This document shows, one piece after another, positions 17,489 to 25,619 of a stretch of DNA of 64,000 nt. The notes under the pieces were generated by a model. It was not told the origin of the DNA and searched no databases. It worked only from the letters and a program-made list of their open reading frames with translations. Each line of letters begins with the position of its first letter. The first letter of the stretch is position 1. The translations under genes were made by a program, and so were the position numbers. The DNA comes from Paraburkholderia sp. BCC1885. GTDB taxonomy: Bacteria > Pseudomonadota > Gammaproteobacteria > Burkholderiales > Burkholderiaceae. The stretch lies in the NCBI RefSeq assembly GCF_900996235.1, contig NZ_CAAJGM010000230.1, positions 248,001 to 312,000 on the forward strand. Reading direction: 5' to 3'.

Positions 17489-17710
17489 TCGCAATCGGCA
17501 ATGGCAATCGGGTGATATTTCAGTGACGCGCCGCGCCGATTCTACTGTGGGATTGGTGTTCCGGCCATCATCAATACGGGATTATTTGTGAAGTTTTCGG
17601 GTGTTTTTATTGATTCGATTGTCTCAATGCCGAATAGCAATAATGAAATTGCCAATTGCGACGAATAGGCGCGGAATCGCGGCGAGAAGGTGTGGATTGT
17701 TGCCGGTGAT

Positions 17711-17757
17711 AAAACAAAACGCGCCGTGGGTGCCAGGCACCGCACGACGCGTTTTAG
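17711..17757 (-). terminator. Rho-independent terminator after ridA
   Basis: Read leftward, AAAACGCG and CGCGTTTT outer arms and GGTGCC/GGCACC inner arms form a long stem, followed by TTTTGTTTTATC. It lies 25 bases beyond the RidA stop, marking the end of the VOC-aminotransferase-RidA cluster. The adjoining stretch 17515-17700 is notably AT-rich for this genome and has no supported gene. Confidence 0.8.
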
Positions 17758-17781
17758 CTGACGATCAGCCGCAACGGCGGC

Positions 17782-18246
17782 TTATTCGACTTCAGCGATC
17801 ATTTCGATTTCGACGCAGGCGCCCAGCGGAATCTGCGCCACGCCGAAGGCCGAGCGGGCGTGCTTGCCGCGCTCGCCGAACACGTCGGCCACCAGTTCGG
17901 ACGCGCCGTTGGTGACGAGATGCTGCTCGGTGAAATCGGGCGTTGAGTTCACGAGGCTCATCAGCTTGACGATGCGCTTGACGCGGTTCAGGTCGCCCAC
18001 GTGCGCATGCAGCGTGGCCAGCAGGTCGACGGCGATCGAGCGCGCGGCCAGCTTGCCGTCTGCCGTGGTGAGTTCCGCGCCGAGCTTGCCGGCCCACACC
18101 TTGCCGTCTTTCTTGGCGATGTGGCCCGACAGGTACACGGTGTTGCCGCTTTGCGCGCTCATCACGTAAGCCGCGGCGGGTGCGCCGGCGGTGGGCAGTT
18201 CGATGCCCAGTTCCTTCAGCTTGTCGTACACGTTTGCTTGAGTCAT
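17782..18246 (-). CDS. RidA family protein (YjgF/YER057c/UK114)
   Basis: A 154-residue RidA-family protein. RidA enzymes form trimers and hydrolyse reactive enamine/imine intermediates released by PLP enzymes. Features seen: YLSGHIAKKDGKVWAGKLG near the N-terminus, the central KRIVKLMSLVNSTPDF segment and a C-terminal RSAFGVAQIPLGACVEIEMIAEV with the usual ARSA-like and hydrophobic strand pattern. It is longer than E. coli RidA (128 aa) and belongs to the subgroup with a longer N-terminus. AAGGACA precedes the ATG. It lies 56 bases after an aminotransferase in the same direction, consistent with damage control for that enzyme. Confidence 0.9.
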   Translation of the reverse strand: MTQANVYDKLKELGIELPTAGAPAAAYVMSAQSGNTVYLSGHIAKKDGKVWAGKLGAELTTADGKLAARSIAVDLLATLHAHVGDLNRVKRIVKLMSLVNSTPDFTEQHLVTNGASELVADVFGERGKHARSAFGVAQIPLGACVEIEMIAEVE

Positions 18247-18302
18247 GGCATGTCCTTGTGAATGGGGAAAAGAGGTTCCGGCATAGCGGCTCGGCCCGGA
18301 CC

Positions 18303-19499
18303 TTAGACGCGCGCGCGGATCAGTTCCGCGAGACGCGCCACGCCTTCGTCGATCCTGGCCGGCGGCACGGTGACGAACGACAGACGCAGCGTGTTGTGCT
18401 GCGCCTCGTTGGCATAGAACGGACCGCCCGGCACGAACGCGACATTCTGCGCAACGGCTTCTTCGAGCAACTGCATGCTGTTGATCTGTGCGGGCAGGTT
18501 GACCCACACGAACATGCCGCCTTCGGGACGGTTCCAGCTCACGCCCGGCGGCATGTAACGTTCGAGCGACGCCAGCATCGCGGCGCACTGGTCGCGGTAC
18601 AGCGCGCGAATGGTCGGCACGTGGGTGTCGAGGAAGCCGTCTTTCACCACCTCATGCACGATGCGCTGCGTGAAGCTCGGCGTGTGCAGGTCGGTGGCCT
18701 GCTTGGCCTGCACCAGCTTGAAGTGGAGTTCCTCGGGCGCAATGATGTAGCCGATGCGCAGGCCCGGCGCCAGTACCTTGGAGAACGAGCCGAGATGCAC
18801 GATGTGATCGGGCGCCATCGACAGCATGGTCTGCAGCGGTTCGCCGGCGTAGTCGAGCGCGCCGTATGGATCGTCTTCGATGACCGGGAACGGCGCGGTC
18901 TGCGCCAGGGCGGCGAGGGCGCGGCGGCGTTCGATCGGCAGACGGCGGCCGGTCGGATTCTGGAAGTTCGGCTGGGCGTACAGCAGACGCGCGCCGGCCG
19001 TCAGCTCGGGCGTGAGCGCCGCGGGGATCAGGCCGTTGTCGTCGGTCGCCACCTGCACGTAGCGCGGTTCGTACATCGAAAACGACTGCAGCGCGCCGAG
19101 GTAGGTCGGGGTTTCCACCAGCACCGGGCTGTCCGGATCGATCAGTACCTTGCCGAGCAGATCGAGCGCCTGCTGCGAACCGGTCGTGATCAGCACCTGC
19201 GACGCGCGGATCTGGGCGCCGTGCACCGAATAGCGCGCCGCGATCCACTCGCGCAACGGCAGGTAGCCTTCGGTGGCGCTGTACTGCAGCGCGGCGGCGG
19301 GCGAGTCGCGCAGGATGCGCTCCGATGCTTCGCGCATCCGTTCAGCGGGGAAGGTGGCCGGCGACGGCAGGCCGCCCGCGAACGAAATGACTTCGGGCCG
19401 TTCGGTGACCTTCAGGATTTCGCGAATCGCCGAGCTGGTGAGCTTGCGTGCGCGTTCGGAAAGTTGCCACGTGGGGGCTTGAAGGTCGCTTTGGTCCAT
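18303..19499 (-). CDS. PLP-dependent aminotransferase, class I/II
   Basis: A 398-residue fold-type I aminotransferase resembling 2-aminoadipate/multi-substrate aminotransferases. Visible: ISFAGGLPSPATFP near the N-terminus, LQYSATEGYLPLREWIA, QNPTGRRLP, the aspartate in VIEDDPYGAL and the PLP-binding Lys241 in SFSKVLAPGLRIGY. The ATG at 19499 is preceded by GAGGAAACT, an ideal ribosome site; the open frame continues 21 codons upstream without one. It lacks the winged-helix domain of the MocR protein encoded divergently nearby. The substrate cannot be told from sequence alone. Confidence 0.92.
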   Translation of the reverse strand: MDQSDLQAPTWQLSERARKLTSSAIREILKVTERPEVISFAGGLPSPATFPAERMREASERILRDSPAAALQYSATEGYLPLREWIAARYSVHGAQIRASQVLITTGSQQALDLLGKVLIDPDSPVLVETPTYLGALQSFSMYEPRYVQVATDDNGLIPAALTPELTAGARLLYAQPNFQNPTGRRLPIERRRALAALAQTAPFPVIEDDPYGALDYAGEPLQTMLSMAPDHIVHLGSFSKVLAPGLRIGYIIAPEELHFKLVQAKQATDLHTPSFTQRIVHEVVKDGFLDTHVPTIRALYRDQCAAMLASLERYMPPGVSWNRPEGGMFVWVNLPAQINSMQLLEEAVAQNVAFVPGGPFYANEAQHNTLRLSFVTVPPARIDEGVARLAELIRARV

Positions 19500-19644
19500 A
19501 GTTTCCTCGACAGCTAATGCTGGATCAGATTCGTCAAAAACTTCGATTATCGCGCGAGTCACCTGACTGCGCGGTACTTCCTGTGCTTCTTCCTGCTTGA
19601 TGCGTCTCGCTTTCTCTACCGCGGCGTGCCGATCCCGCGTGCCG

Positions 19645-20370
19645 CTATTGCAGCGTGCGCGGCCCGAGCGGGGTCTCGAACTCCGCGATCAGCGCCGGCG
19701 CGGTCGAGGCTTCCTCCGCCGTGGCGACTTCGATCAGATGAGACGCGCCGAGCCAGCGCAGATGTTCCGTAATCGTCGCCGCTTGCGGGTGAACCGCCTT
19801 GAGCGACTTCAGCGCCAGCTCCGTTTCCGGCAGCACCCCGGACGGGTGATGCGGCGTGTCCCACTGGATCAGGGTGGGCACGATGCCGTCGCCGGCGCCT
19901 TGCCAGCTCGGGAACGCGCCGTCGTCCGGTACGGCCAGGCTCCATGTGAAGACGCCGCGGCTCATTGGCACGACCGGCGCAATCCGCTGCGGATACTGCG
20001 CCTGCCAGCGCTGCAGATCCTTGGGACGCTCGACGCGCACCACCCAATGCGACAGATACGGGCCGCTCGCGAGCCGCGCCGCGGTTTGCGGCGCGTCGAG
20101 TGCGAACAGGCGTGGACGGGCTTCTACACCGCCGGCGCCGCTGGCAGCGTCGACGTCGCTGGCGGGTGCTGCGGCGTCCGGGTCGATGGCGATTACTTCG
20201 AGATACACGCCGCCCCACAGATTCAATAGCCGGTTATGGGTGCGCATCAACGGATGCGCGCCGCCGCCGGCCGGCGCCACGCCGAGTGTGTCGGCGACGT
20301 ACTGCGTGCCCTCGTCGAGCGTGCGGGCGGAAATCACGAGGTGGTCGAGTCGAAGCGTGTGAGCGGTCAT
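19645..20370 (-). CDS. Glyoxalase-like (VOC superfamily) protein
   Basis: A 241-residue protein with a VOC/glyoxalase-like fold. The first strand begins LRLDHLVISARTLDEGTQYV and a metal-ligand-like Glu lies in GGVYLEVIAIDP. It resembles the glyoxalase_3-type domain proteins found across Proteobacteria. It is the first gene of the leftward VOC-aminotransferase-RidA cluster (145 bases before the aminotransferase) and faces the MocR regulator across a 200-base divergent region. The reaction is unknown. Confidence 0.8.
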   Translation of the reverse strand: MTAHTLRLDHLVISARTLDEGTQYVADTLGVAPAGGGAHPLMRTHNRLLNLWGGVYLEVIAIDPDAAAPASDVDAASGAGGVEARPRLFALDAPQTAARLASGPYLSHWVVRVERPKDLQRWQAQYPQRIAPVVPMSRGVFTWSLAVPDDGAFPSWQGAGDGIVPTLIQWDTPHHPSGVLPETELALKSLKAVHPQAATITEHLRWLGASHLIEVATAEEASTAPALIAEFETPLGPRTLQ

Positions 20371-20524
20371 GGCGGTGGACGGAGTCGTTCTGCGGTAAGG
20401 CGGGTGAAGCCTGCGGCATGGAGATAAGGCTTGCCGGGGCCGTAAGCATAACCGTTTGCCGCACCGTCGCGGTATCTGGACGCGATTTTGAGATTAAATG
20501 TAACGCCGTGGACCTGCACAGTAA

Positions 20525-20555
20525 CGGTACAATCGGGCCGATAGTGTTCGGTACA
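20525..20555 (+). promoter_or_regulatory. Direct repeat CGGTACA in the mocR-like/VOC divergent region
   Basis: CGGTACA occurs at 20525-20531 and again at 20549-20555, 24 bases apart and on the same strand. MocR proteins usually bind direct repeats near their own promoter. The first copy also contains TACAAT (20528-20533), a possible -10 element, so binding would overlap the promoter and suggest autoregulation. Part of the similarity may simply reflect the common -10 motif. Confidence 0.4.
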
Positions 20556-20568
20556 GTTGGAGCCCACC

Positions 20569-22023
20569 ATGTCCGCCGCGCTTGAGCAAATCCCCGCCCC
20601 GAACGACGCCTCTTCCCTGACGCTGGTCGATCAGCTCGTCCAATGGGCGCGCCGCCGCATCGAGGAACGCGTGTTTCGCGCCGGCATGCGCATGCCGTCG
20701 ATCCGCAAGCTGGCGCTCGACAAGGGCGTGTCGCGCTTCACCGTGGTGGAGGCTTACGAGCGGCTGGTGGCGCAGGGTTATCTCGATTCGCGGCGCGGCT
20801 CCGGCTTTTACGTGCGCGAGCGGCTGGCCGCGCCGATGCCGGGCGAGCGGCGGCAGAACGCGGAGGCGGTGGCGGCCTCGAATACGATCGACGTTGTCTG
20901 GCTTTTGCGCAACATGCTGCAAACGTCGACCCGGCCGGAACGCGGCCCCGGTCTCGGCTATCTGCCAAGCCGCTGGCTCGACGGCGACCTGATTACCGCC
21001 GCGCTGCGCACGCTCGGCCGGCAAAGCGGTGCGCAGATGCTCGGTTTCGGCACGGCGCAGGGTTTTCTGCCGCTGCGCCAGCAGTTGCAGACGCGGCTGG
21101 AGGAGCTGGAGATCGGCGCCTCGCCCGATCAGATCGTGCTGACTTCGGGGATTACCCAGGCCATCGACCTGATCGCGCGCATCTTCGTGCAACCCGGCGA
21201 CACCGTGATTCTCGGCGACCCGGCCTGGTTCCAGATGTTCGGCCGCTTTGCCTCGCAGGGCGCGCATCTCGTCGGCATGCCGTACACGCCGGAAGGCCCC
21301 GACCTCGACGCGCTGGAAACGCTGGTGCAGACGTGGCGGCCGAAAATGCTCGTCATCAATTCGGTGCTGCAAAACCCCACTGGCACCTCGCTCACCGCCG
21401 CGCAGGCGTTTCGCATCCTGCGCCTCGCGGAGGAGTACGACTTCATCGTCGTCGAGGACGACGTCTACGGCGATCTCTGCCCGCCGGGCTATCCAGCCAC
21501 CCGTCTCGCCAGTCTCGACCAGCTAAAGCGCGTGATCTACCTGTGCAGCTATTCGAAGACGCTGGCGCCCAATCTGCGGGTCGGTTTCGTCGCCGGCTCG
21601 CCGGATGTGGCGAAGGCGGTCGCGGATCAGAAGATGCTGGTGGGCATGACGAGCCCGGAACTGAACGAGCGGGTGCTGTACAAGATTCTCACCGAGGGCC
21701 ACTACCGCCGCCACGTGGAACGGCTGCGCGCGCGGCTCGACGGCGTGCGCGACAAGTCCGCGCGGATGCTGGAGAAGACCGGTCTGAAACTGTTTCAGAC
21801 GCCGGGCGCGGGCATGTTCCTGTGGGCCGACACCGGCGTGGATACCGACATGCTCGCCGCCGCCGGACACGAGGCGGGCTTTCTGCTGACGCCGGGTAGC
21901 CTGTTTTCGCCGCTGCAGTCGCCTTCGAGCTGGACGCGCTTTAACGTCGCCAATTGCGGCGATCCGGCGCTGCCGGCCTTCCTCGGCCGCTATCTGGACA
22001 GCGTCATCCGGCGCGCCTCTTGA
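20569..22023 (+). CDS. MocR-type transcriptional regulator with aminotransferase domain
   Basis: A 484-residue MocR/GntR-family regulator: an N-terminal winged helix (about 15-85; MRMPSIRKLALDKGVSRFTVVEAYERLVAQGYL) fused to a fold-type I aminotransferase-like domain, with PLP lysine Lys330 in SYSKTLAPNLRVGF and FIVVEDDVYGDL. Such proteins use PLP or an amino compound as effector and usually control a neighbouring operon. The ATG at 20569 has GGAG upstream; a TTG four codons earlier is less likely. It is divergent from the VOC/aminotransferase/RidA genes, which are its most likely targets. Confidence 0.93.
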   Translation: MSAALEQIPAPNDASSLTLVDQLVQWARRRIEERVFRAGMRMPSIRKLALDKGVSRFTVVEAYERLVAQGYLDSRRGSGFYVRERLAAPMPGERRQNAEAVAASNTIDVVWLLRNMLQTSTRPERGPGLGYLPSRWLDGDLITAALRTLGRQSGAQMLGFGTAQGFLPLRQQLQTRLEELEIGASPDQIVLTSGITQAIDLIARIFVQPGDTVILGDPAWFQMFGRFASQGAHLVGMPYTPEGPDLDALETLVQTWRPKMLVINSVLQNPTGTSLTAAQAFRILRLAEEYDFIVVEDDVYGDLCPPGYPATRLASLDQLKRVIYLCSYSKTLAPNLRVGFVAGSPDVAKAVADQKMLVGMTSPELNERVLYKILTEGHYRRHVERLRARLDGVRDKSARMLEKTGLKLFQTPGAGMFLWADTGVDTDMLAAAGHEAGFLLTPGSLFSPLQSPSSWTRFNVANCGDPALPAFLGRYLDSVIRRAS

Positions 22024-22144
22024 AATCACCTCGATAGTACCCAACTAGCGACCGATCCGCCGCGTGTCAGGCGACCCGCAGGCCCGCCCGGTCGCCGCCC
22101 ATGCCGCCCCGAATTAACCGCAACAAACAGAGAGGAAATTGACC

Positions 22145-24043
22145 ATGGCACAAGAAACCATGAGCTTTCAGGCAGAAGTGAAACAGCTTCTGCAACTGAT
22201 GATTCATTCGCTGTACAGCAACAAGGAAATTTTCCTGCGTGAGCTGATTTCGAACGCCTCGGACGCGGCCGACAAGCTGCGCTTCGAAGCCATCGAAAAT
22301 AATGCGCTCTACGAAAACGATCCGAATCTGCGCATTCGTATCTCGTTCGACAAAGCCGCGCGCACCGTCACGATCGACGATAACGGCATCGGCATGAGCC
22401 GCGACGAAGCCATTTCGCATCTCGGCACGATCGCCCGCTCGGGCACCAAGGAATTCTTCGGCAAGCTGTCCGGCGACCAGCAGAAAGATGCGGCGCTGAT
22501 CGGCCAGTTCGGCGTGGGTTTCTATTCGGGCTTTATCGTCGCGGACAAGATCACGGTCGAAACGCGCCGCGCCGGTTTGCCGGCGGCCGAAGGCGTGCGC
22601 TGGGAAAGCGCCGGCGAAGGCGATTTCGCGGTGGAGACGATCGAGCGCGCGCAACGCGGCACGACCATCACGCTGCATTTGCGCGCCGACGAAGACGAAC
22701 TGCTGTCGTCGCATCGCCTGAAGTCGATCATCCAGAAGTATTCGGACCACGTCGCGCTGCCCATCCTGATGCAGAAGGAAGAATGGGACGCGGAAAAGGG
22801 CGAGATGGTGACGAAGGACGAGGACGAAACCGTCAACCAGGCGAGCGCGCTGTGGACCCGTCCGAAGAGCGAGATCACCGACGAGCAGTACAAGCAGTTC
22901 TATCAGCATCTGTCGCACGATCACCAGGATCCGCTGACGTGGACGCATAACCGCGTCGAAGGCCGCAGCGAATACACGCAACTGCTGTACGTGCCGGGCG
23001 CGGCGCCGTTCGACATGTGGAACCGCGATCATCGCGGCGGCCTCAAGCTGTATGTGAAGCGCGTGTTCATCATGGACGACGCCGAGCAACTGCTGCCCAC
23101 CTACCTGCGATTCGTCAAGGGCGTGGTGGATTCGAGCGACCTGCCGCTGAACGTGTCGCGTGAAATCCTCCAGGAAAGCCGCGACGTGAAGGCGATCCGT
23201 GAAGGCGTGACGAAGCGCTCGCTGTCGATGCTCGAAGAACTGGCCAATGCCGACAACGACGCCGACAAGGAAAAGTACGCGACCTTCTGGAAGGAGTTCG
23301 GCCAGGCGCTGAAAGAGGGCGTGGGCGAAGACTTCGCCAACAAGGACCGGATTGCCAGGCTGCTGCGCTTCGCGTCGACGCATACGGATTCGCCGGAGCA
23401 GAACGTTGCGCTGGCGGATTACGTCGCGCGCATGAAGCCGGAGCAAAGCAAGATTTATTACGTCACCGCCGACACCTTCCAGGCTGCGACCCATAGCCCG
23501 CATCTCGAAGTGTTCCGCAAGAAAGGCGTGGAAGTGCTGCTGCTGACGGATCGCGTCGACGAATGGATGCTGTCGTTCCTCAATGAATTCGACGGCAAGC
23601 CGCTGCAAAGCGTCGCGCGCGGCGATCTCGACCTCGGCGCGCTGAACGACGAGGAAAAGCAGGCGCAGGATAAGGTCAGCGAAGAATTGAAACCGCTCGT
23701 CGAGAAGATGAAGGAAGCGCTGAAGGACAAGGCGAAGGACGTGCGTCTGACGTTCCGCCTGACCGACTCGCCGTCCTGCCTCGTCGCCGACGACGGGGAA
23801 ATGAGCGGCTACCTGCAACGCATGCTGAAGGCAGCGGGCCAGCAGGCGCCGTCGTTCCATCCGATTCTGGAAGTGAATCCGGAGCACGCGCTGGTGAAGG
23901 GCTTGCATGCGGACAGCGCGAACTTCGACGACTGGTGTCATCTGTTGTTCGACCAGGCGTTGCTCGCGGAAGGCGGCGCGCTGGAAGATCCGGCGAGCTT
24001 CGTCAAGCGGACCAATGCCCTGTTGCTGGCTCGCGCGGGGTGA
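22145..24043 (+). CDS. htpG: Molecular chaperone HtpG (Hsp90)
   Basis: A 632-residue bacterial Hsp90, a dimeric cytoplasmic ATP-dependent chaperone. The N-terminal GHKL ATPase shows RELISNASDAADKLR, DNGIGMSRDEAI, HLGTIARSGTKEF and GQFGVGFYSGFIVA. The middle domain has the catalytic arginine region (DLPLNVSREILQ), and a C-terminal dimerisation region completes a family-typical length. GAGGAAA precedes the ATG at 22145. A strong terminator follows at 24105. No heat-shock promoter element was clearly recognised in the 120-base upstream gap. Confidence 0.97.
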   Translation: MAQETMSFQAEVKQLLQLMIHSLYSNKEIFLRELISNASDAADKLRFEAIENNALYENDPNLRIRISFDKAARTVTIDDNGIGMSRDEAISHLGTIARSGTKEFFGKLSGDQQKDAALIGQFGVGFYSGFIVADKITVETRRAGLPAAEGVRWESAGEGDFAVETIERAQRGTTITLHLRADEDELLSSHRLKSIIQKYSDHVALPILMQKEEWDAEKGEMVTKDEDETVNQASALWTRPKSEITDEQYKQFYQHLSHDHQDPLTWTHNRVEGRSEYTQLLYVPGAAPFDMWNRDHRGGLKLYVKRVFIMDDAEQLLPTYLRFVKGVVDSSDLPLNVSREILQESRDVKAIREGVTKRSLSMLEELANADNDADKEKYATFWKEFGQALKEGVGEDFANKDRIARLLRFASTHTDSPEQNVALADYVARMKPEQSKIYYVTADTFQAATHSPHLEVFRKKGVEVLLLTDRVDEWMLSFLNEFDGKPLQSVARGDLDLGALNDEEKQAQDKVSEELKPLVEKMKEALKDKAKDVRLTFRLTDSPSCLVADDGEMSGYLQRMLKAAGQQAPSFHPILEVNPEHALVKGLHADSANFDDWCHLLFDQALLAEGGALEDPASFVKRTNALLLARAG

Positions 24044-24104
24044 GTTGGAGCTGAGTTCGGGTTTGAGTTTGAGGCGCCTGTTTTTCGGGTGCCGGCAGGT
24101 TTGG

Positions 24105-24136
24105 AAAATGCGCTGCTTTTGGCAGCGCATTTTTTT
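24105..24136 (+). terminator. Rho-independent terminator after htpG
   Basis: A perfect 12-bp stem (AAAATGCGCTGC with GCAGCGCATTTT, 5-base loop) is followed by a run of seven T. The A-run on the left arm means it could also act leftward for the 87-aa gene. Confidence 0.9.
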
Positions 24137-24271
24137 GCCTGTTGCGGTGGCGTGCGTGTGCGGCGGATTGCGGCGCGGACGAGCCGCTGTCAGGCGAGCG
24201 CCTCTTGAGCGCGAATGGGTCCGGTATTGGCCTTGCTGCTTGCCGAAGGCTTGCCGGTTAATGCTTGAGGC

Positions 24272-24535
24272 TTAACGCGCCGGAGCCGGCGCGTGCTGGC
24301 GCACCTGGGCGAGAACCGATCCCGCTAGCTCTTTCGCTTCGGCACAGGCATCGTGGTTAGCCAGGACTTTTGCCGCGAGGCTGCCGATCGCCGCGCTCGT
24401 CTGTTTCGAGGTGTGATGTTGCGCGAGCGCCGAACCCGCCAGTTCCTTTTCCAGGTGAAACGAACTGTGCCGTGCGAGCACGACAGCGGCCAGATGCGCG
24501 ATGCGGTCGGACGTTTCTTTTCCGTTCTGATTCAC
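24272..24535 (-). CDS. Small protein made of two copies of a helical unit, 87 aa
   Basis: An 87-residue soluble protein starting at a GTG codon, supported by AAGGAG seven bases upstream. It is an internal duplication: residues about 12-39 (start IAHLAAVVLA, end KELAGSALAQ) and about 50-77 (start IGSLAAKVLA, end KELAGSVLAQ) are identical at 17 of 28 positions. Each unit would form two short helices. There is no signal peptide or recognised domain. It converges with htpG and follows the ompA-like gene in the same direction. Function unknown. Confidence 0.7.
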   Translation of the reverse strand: MNQNGKETSDRIAHLAAVVLARHSSFHLEKELAGSALAQHHTSKQTSAAIGSLAAKVLANHDACAEAKELAGSVLAQVRQHAPAPAR

Positions 24536-24866
24536 TTCGACTCCTTTGCGATTATTCTTAACGAGGCTTAAGAGGTGGATCGTTCGGCCGAACGAAAAAT
24601 CAGTATGGTTAACTAAGTAAAAATTATCAACGCCATTAAATTGAGATTTGAATATGAGATGAGGTCGCGCGAATTTCTCATATTCTGTGGAGGTTCGACG
24701 TCAGGCATTCCATCAGTTTTGAACGATGGTACGAGCCGCCCTGCGGGAATTTGCGGAGGACACGCGGGCCTGAACGGCGCGCGTGAATCAGGCAGATGTG
24801 TGAAACGATGATAAAACGCGGCGCGGCATGCGCCGCGCCTGAAGCCGACCCGCAGGGCCGGTGCCA
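24536..24866. other. Intergenic region with 16-bp palindrome
   Basis: About 330 fairly AT-rich bases between the OmpA-like lipoprotein gene and the 87-aa gene. It contains TCGTTCGGCCGAACGA (24580-24595), a perfect 16-bp palindrome 45-60 bases upstream of the GTG start at 24535 and well placed as an operator. The OmpA-like gene's terminator lies at the right end. Confidence 0.5.
24812..24839 (-). terminator. Terminator after the OmpA-like lipoprotein gene
   Basis: GGCGCGGC and GCCGCGCC flank ATGC in a perfect 8-bp stem. Read leftward it is followed by GCGTTTTATC. It lies 28 bases beyond the stop codon of the OmpA-like gene. Confidence 0.75.
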
Positions 24867-25370
24867 CTAGCGTCCCATCAAGGTATCCATCGTCTCGCCG
24901 CGCACGACGATTTCGGTGCGCCGGTTCAGCGCGCGGCCTTCCGGCGTATCGTTGCTGGCGACCGGATTGTTATATGCCTCGCCCTTGGTGCGGATGCGGT
25001 CCATGACCACGCCTTCCTTCACCAGCGCGTAGCCCACCGCCTTGGCGCGATCTTCGGAGAGTTGCTGGTTATATTCGAGCGTGCCGACGTTATCCGTATA
25101 GCCTTCGACGAGCACCGGTTTCTTGCTGCGGCTGAGCAGAACCGCCGAGCGCGTGATCACAGCGGCAGCGTCGGGACGAATCTCGGACTTGCCGAAGTCG
25201 AATAGCGCGGTTTCGGGCAGCTTGACGGCCACGCCGTTGGCAACCGGCTTCACTTCGATCCCGACGGCCTGGTTTAACGAAGTTTCCTTGGCGCGATCCA
25301 GCGGCGCCGCACAACCCGTCAGAATCATGACCGCCATGGCGAAGACAGTCGCGCTCACAATTTTTTTCAT
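24867..25370 (-). CDS. OmpA-family lipoprotein
   Basis: A 167-residue outer-membrane lipoprotein. The signal peptide ends in lipobox LTGC (Cys20). The C-terminal OmpA-like peptidoglycan-binding domain begins around DFGKSEIRPDAAAV and shows VLVEGYTDNVGTLEYNQQLSEDRAKAVGYAL and the final NRRTEIVVRG, with the conserved Asp and Arg that contact diaminopimelate. It resembles YiaD-type proteins rather than Pal, because no tol genes are adjacent. AGAGGAA precedes the ATG. Transcribed alone. Confidence 0.9.
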   Translation of the reverse strand: MKKIVSATVFAMAVMILTGCAAPLDRAKETSLNQAVGIEVKPVANGVAVKLPETALFDFGKSEIRPDAAAVITRSAVLLSRSKKPVLVEGYTDNVGTLEYNQQLSEDRAKAVGYALVKEGVVMDRIRTKGEAYNNPVASNDTPEGRALNRRTEIVVRGETMDTLMGR

Positions 25371-25605
25371 CTTTGTTCCTCTTGTTCAGTATCAAATCAG
25401 ATAGCGCGCCTTTCACCCCCTGCATGCACGGCACGCCGACTTTGCGATGCATCGAGCTTTTTATCGTGCGAGGCGCTACGAGGAAAATAAGACCTGTCTG
25501 AAAGCTGAGGGCGGGTTGATGCCTGTCTCCGTGACCCGGCAGCACCAGGAGCCGCGAGGAGCCGCGCGCATGCCCGCCTCGAAGAACATCCCTACGCGGC
25601 GCCGT

Positions 25606-25611
25606 TATAAT
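25606..25611 (+). promoter_or_regulatory. Consensus -10 element (TATAAT) almost abutting ubiC
   Basis: A perfect TATAAT ends only 8 bases before the ubiC ATG at 25620, so a transcript from it would have a leader of roughly 0-3 bases. No Shine-Dalgarno sequence or clear -35 hexamer is seen. Confidence 0.45.
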
Positions 25612-25619
25612 CCGACACC

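Noticed and set aside
22067..24130. Minus-strand open frame of 687 codons
   Set aside because: Antisense shadow of htpG.
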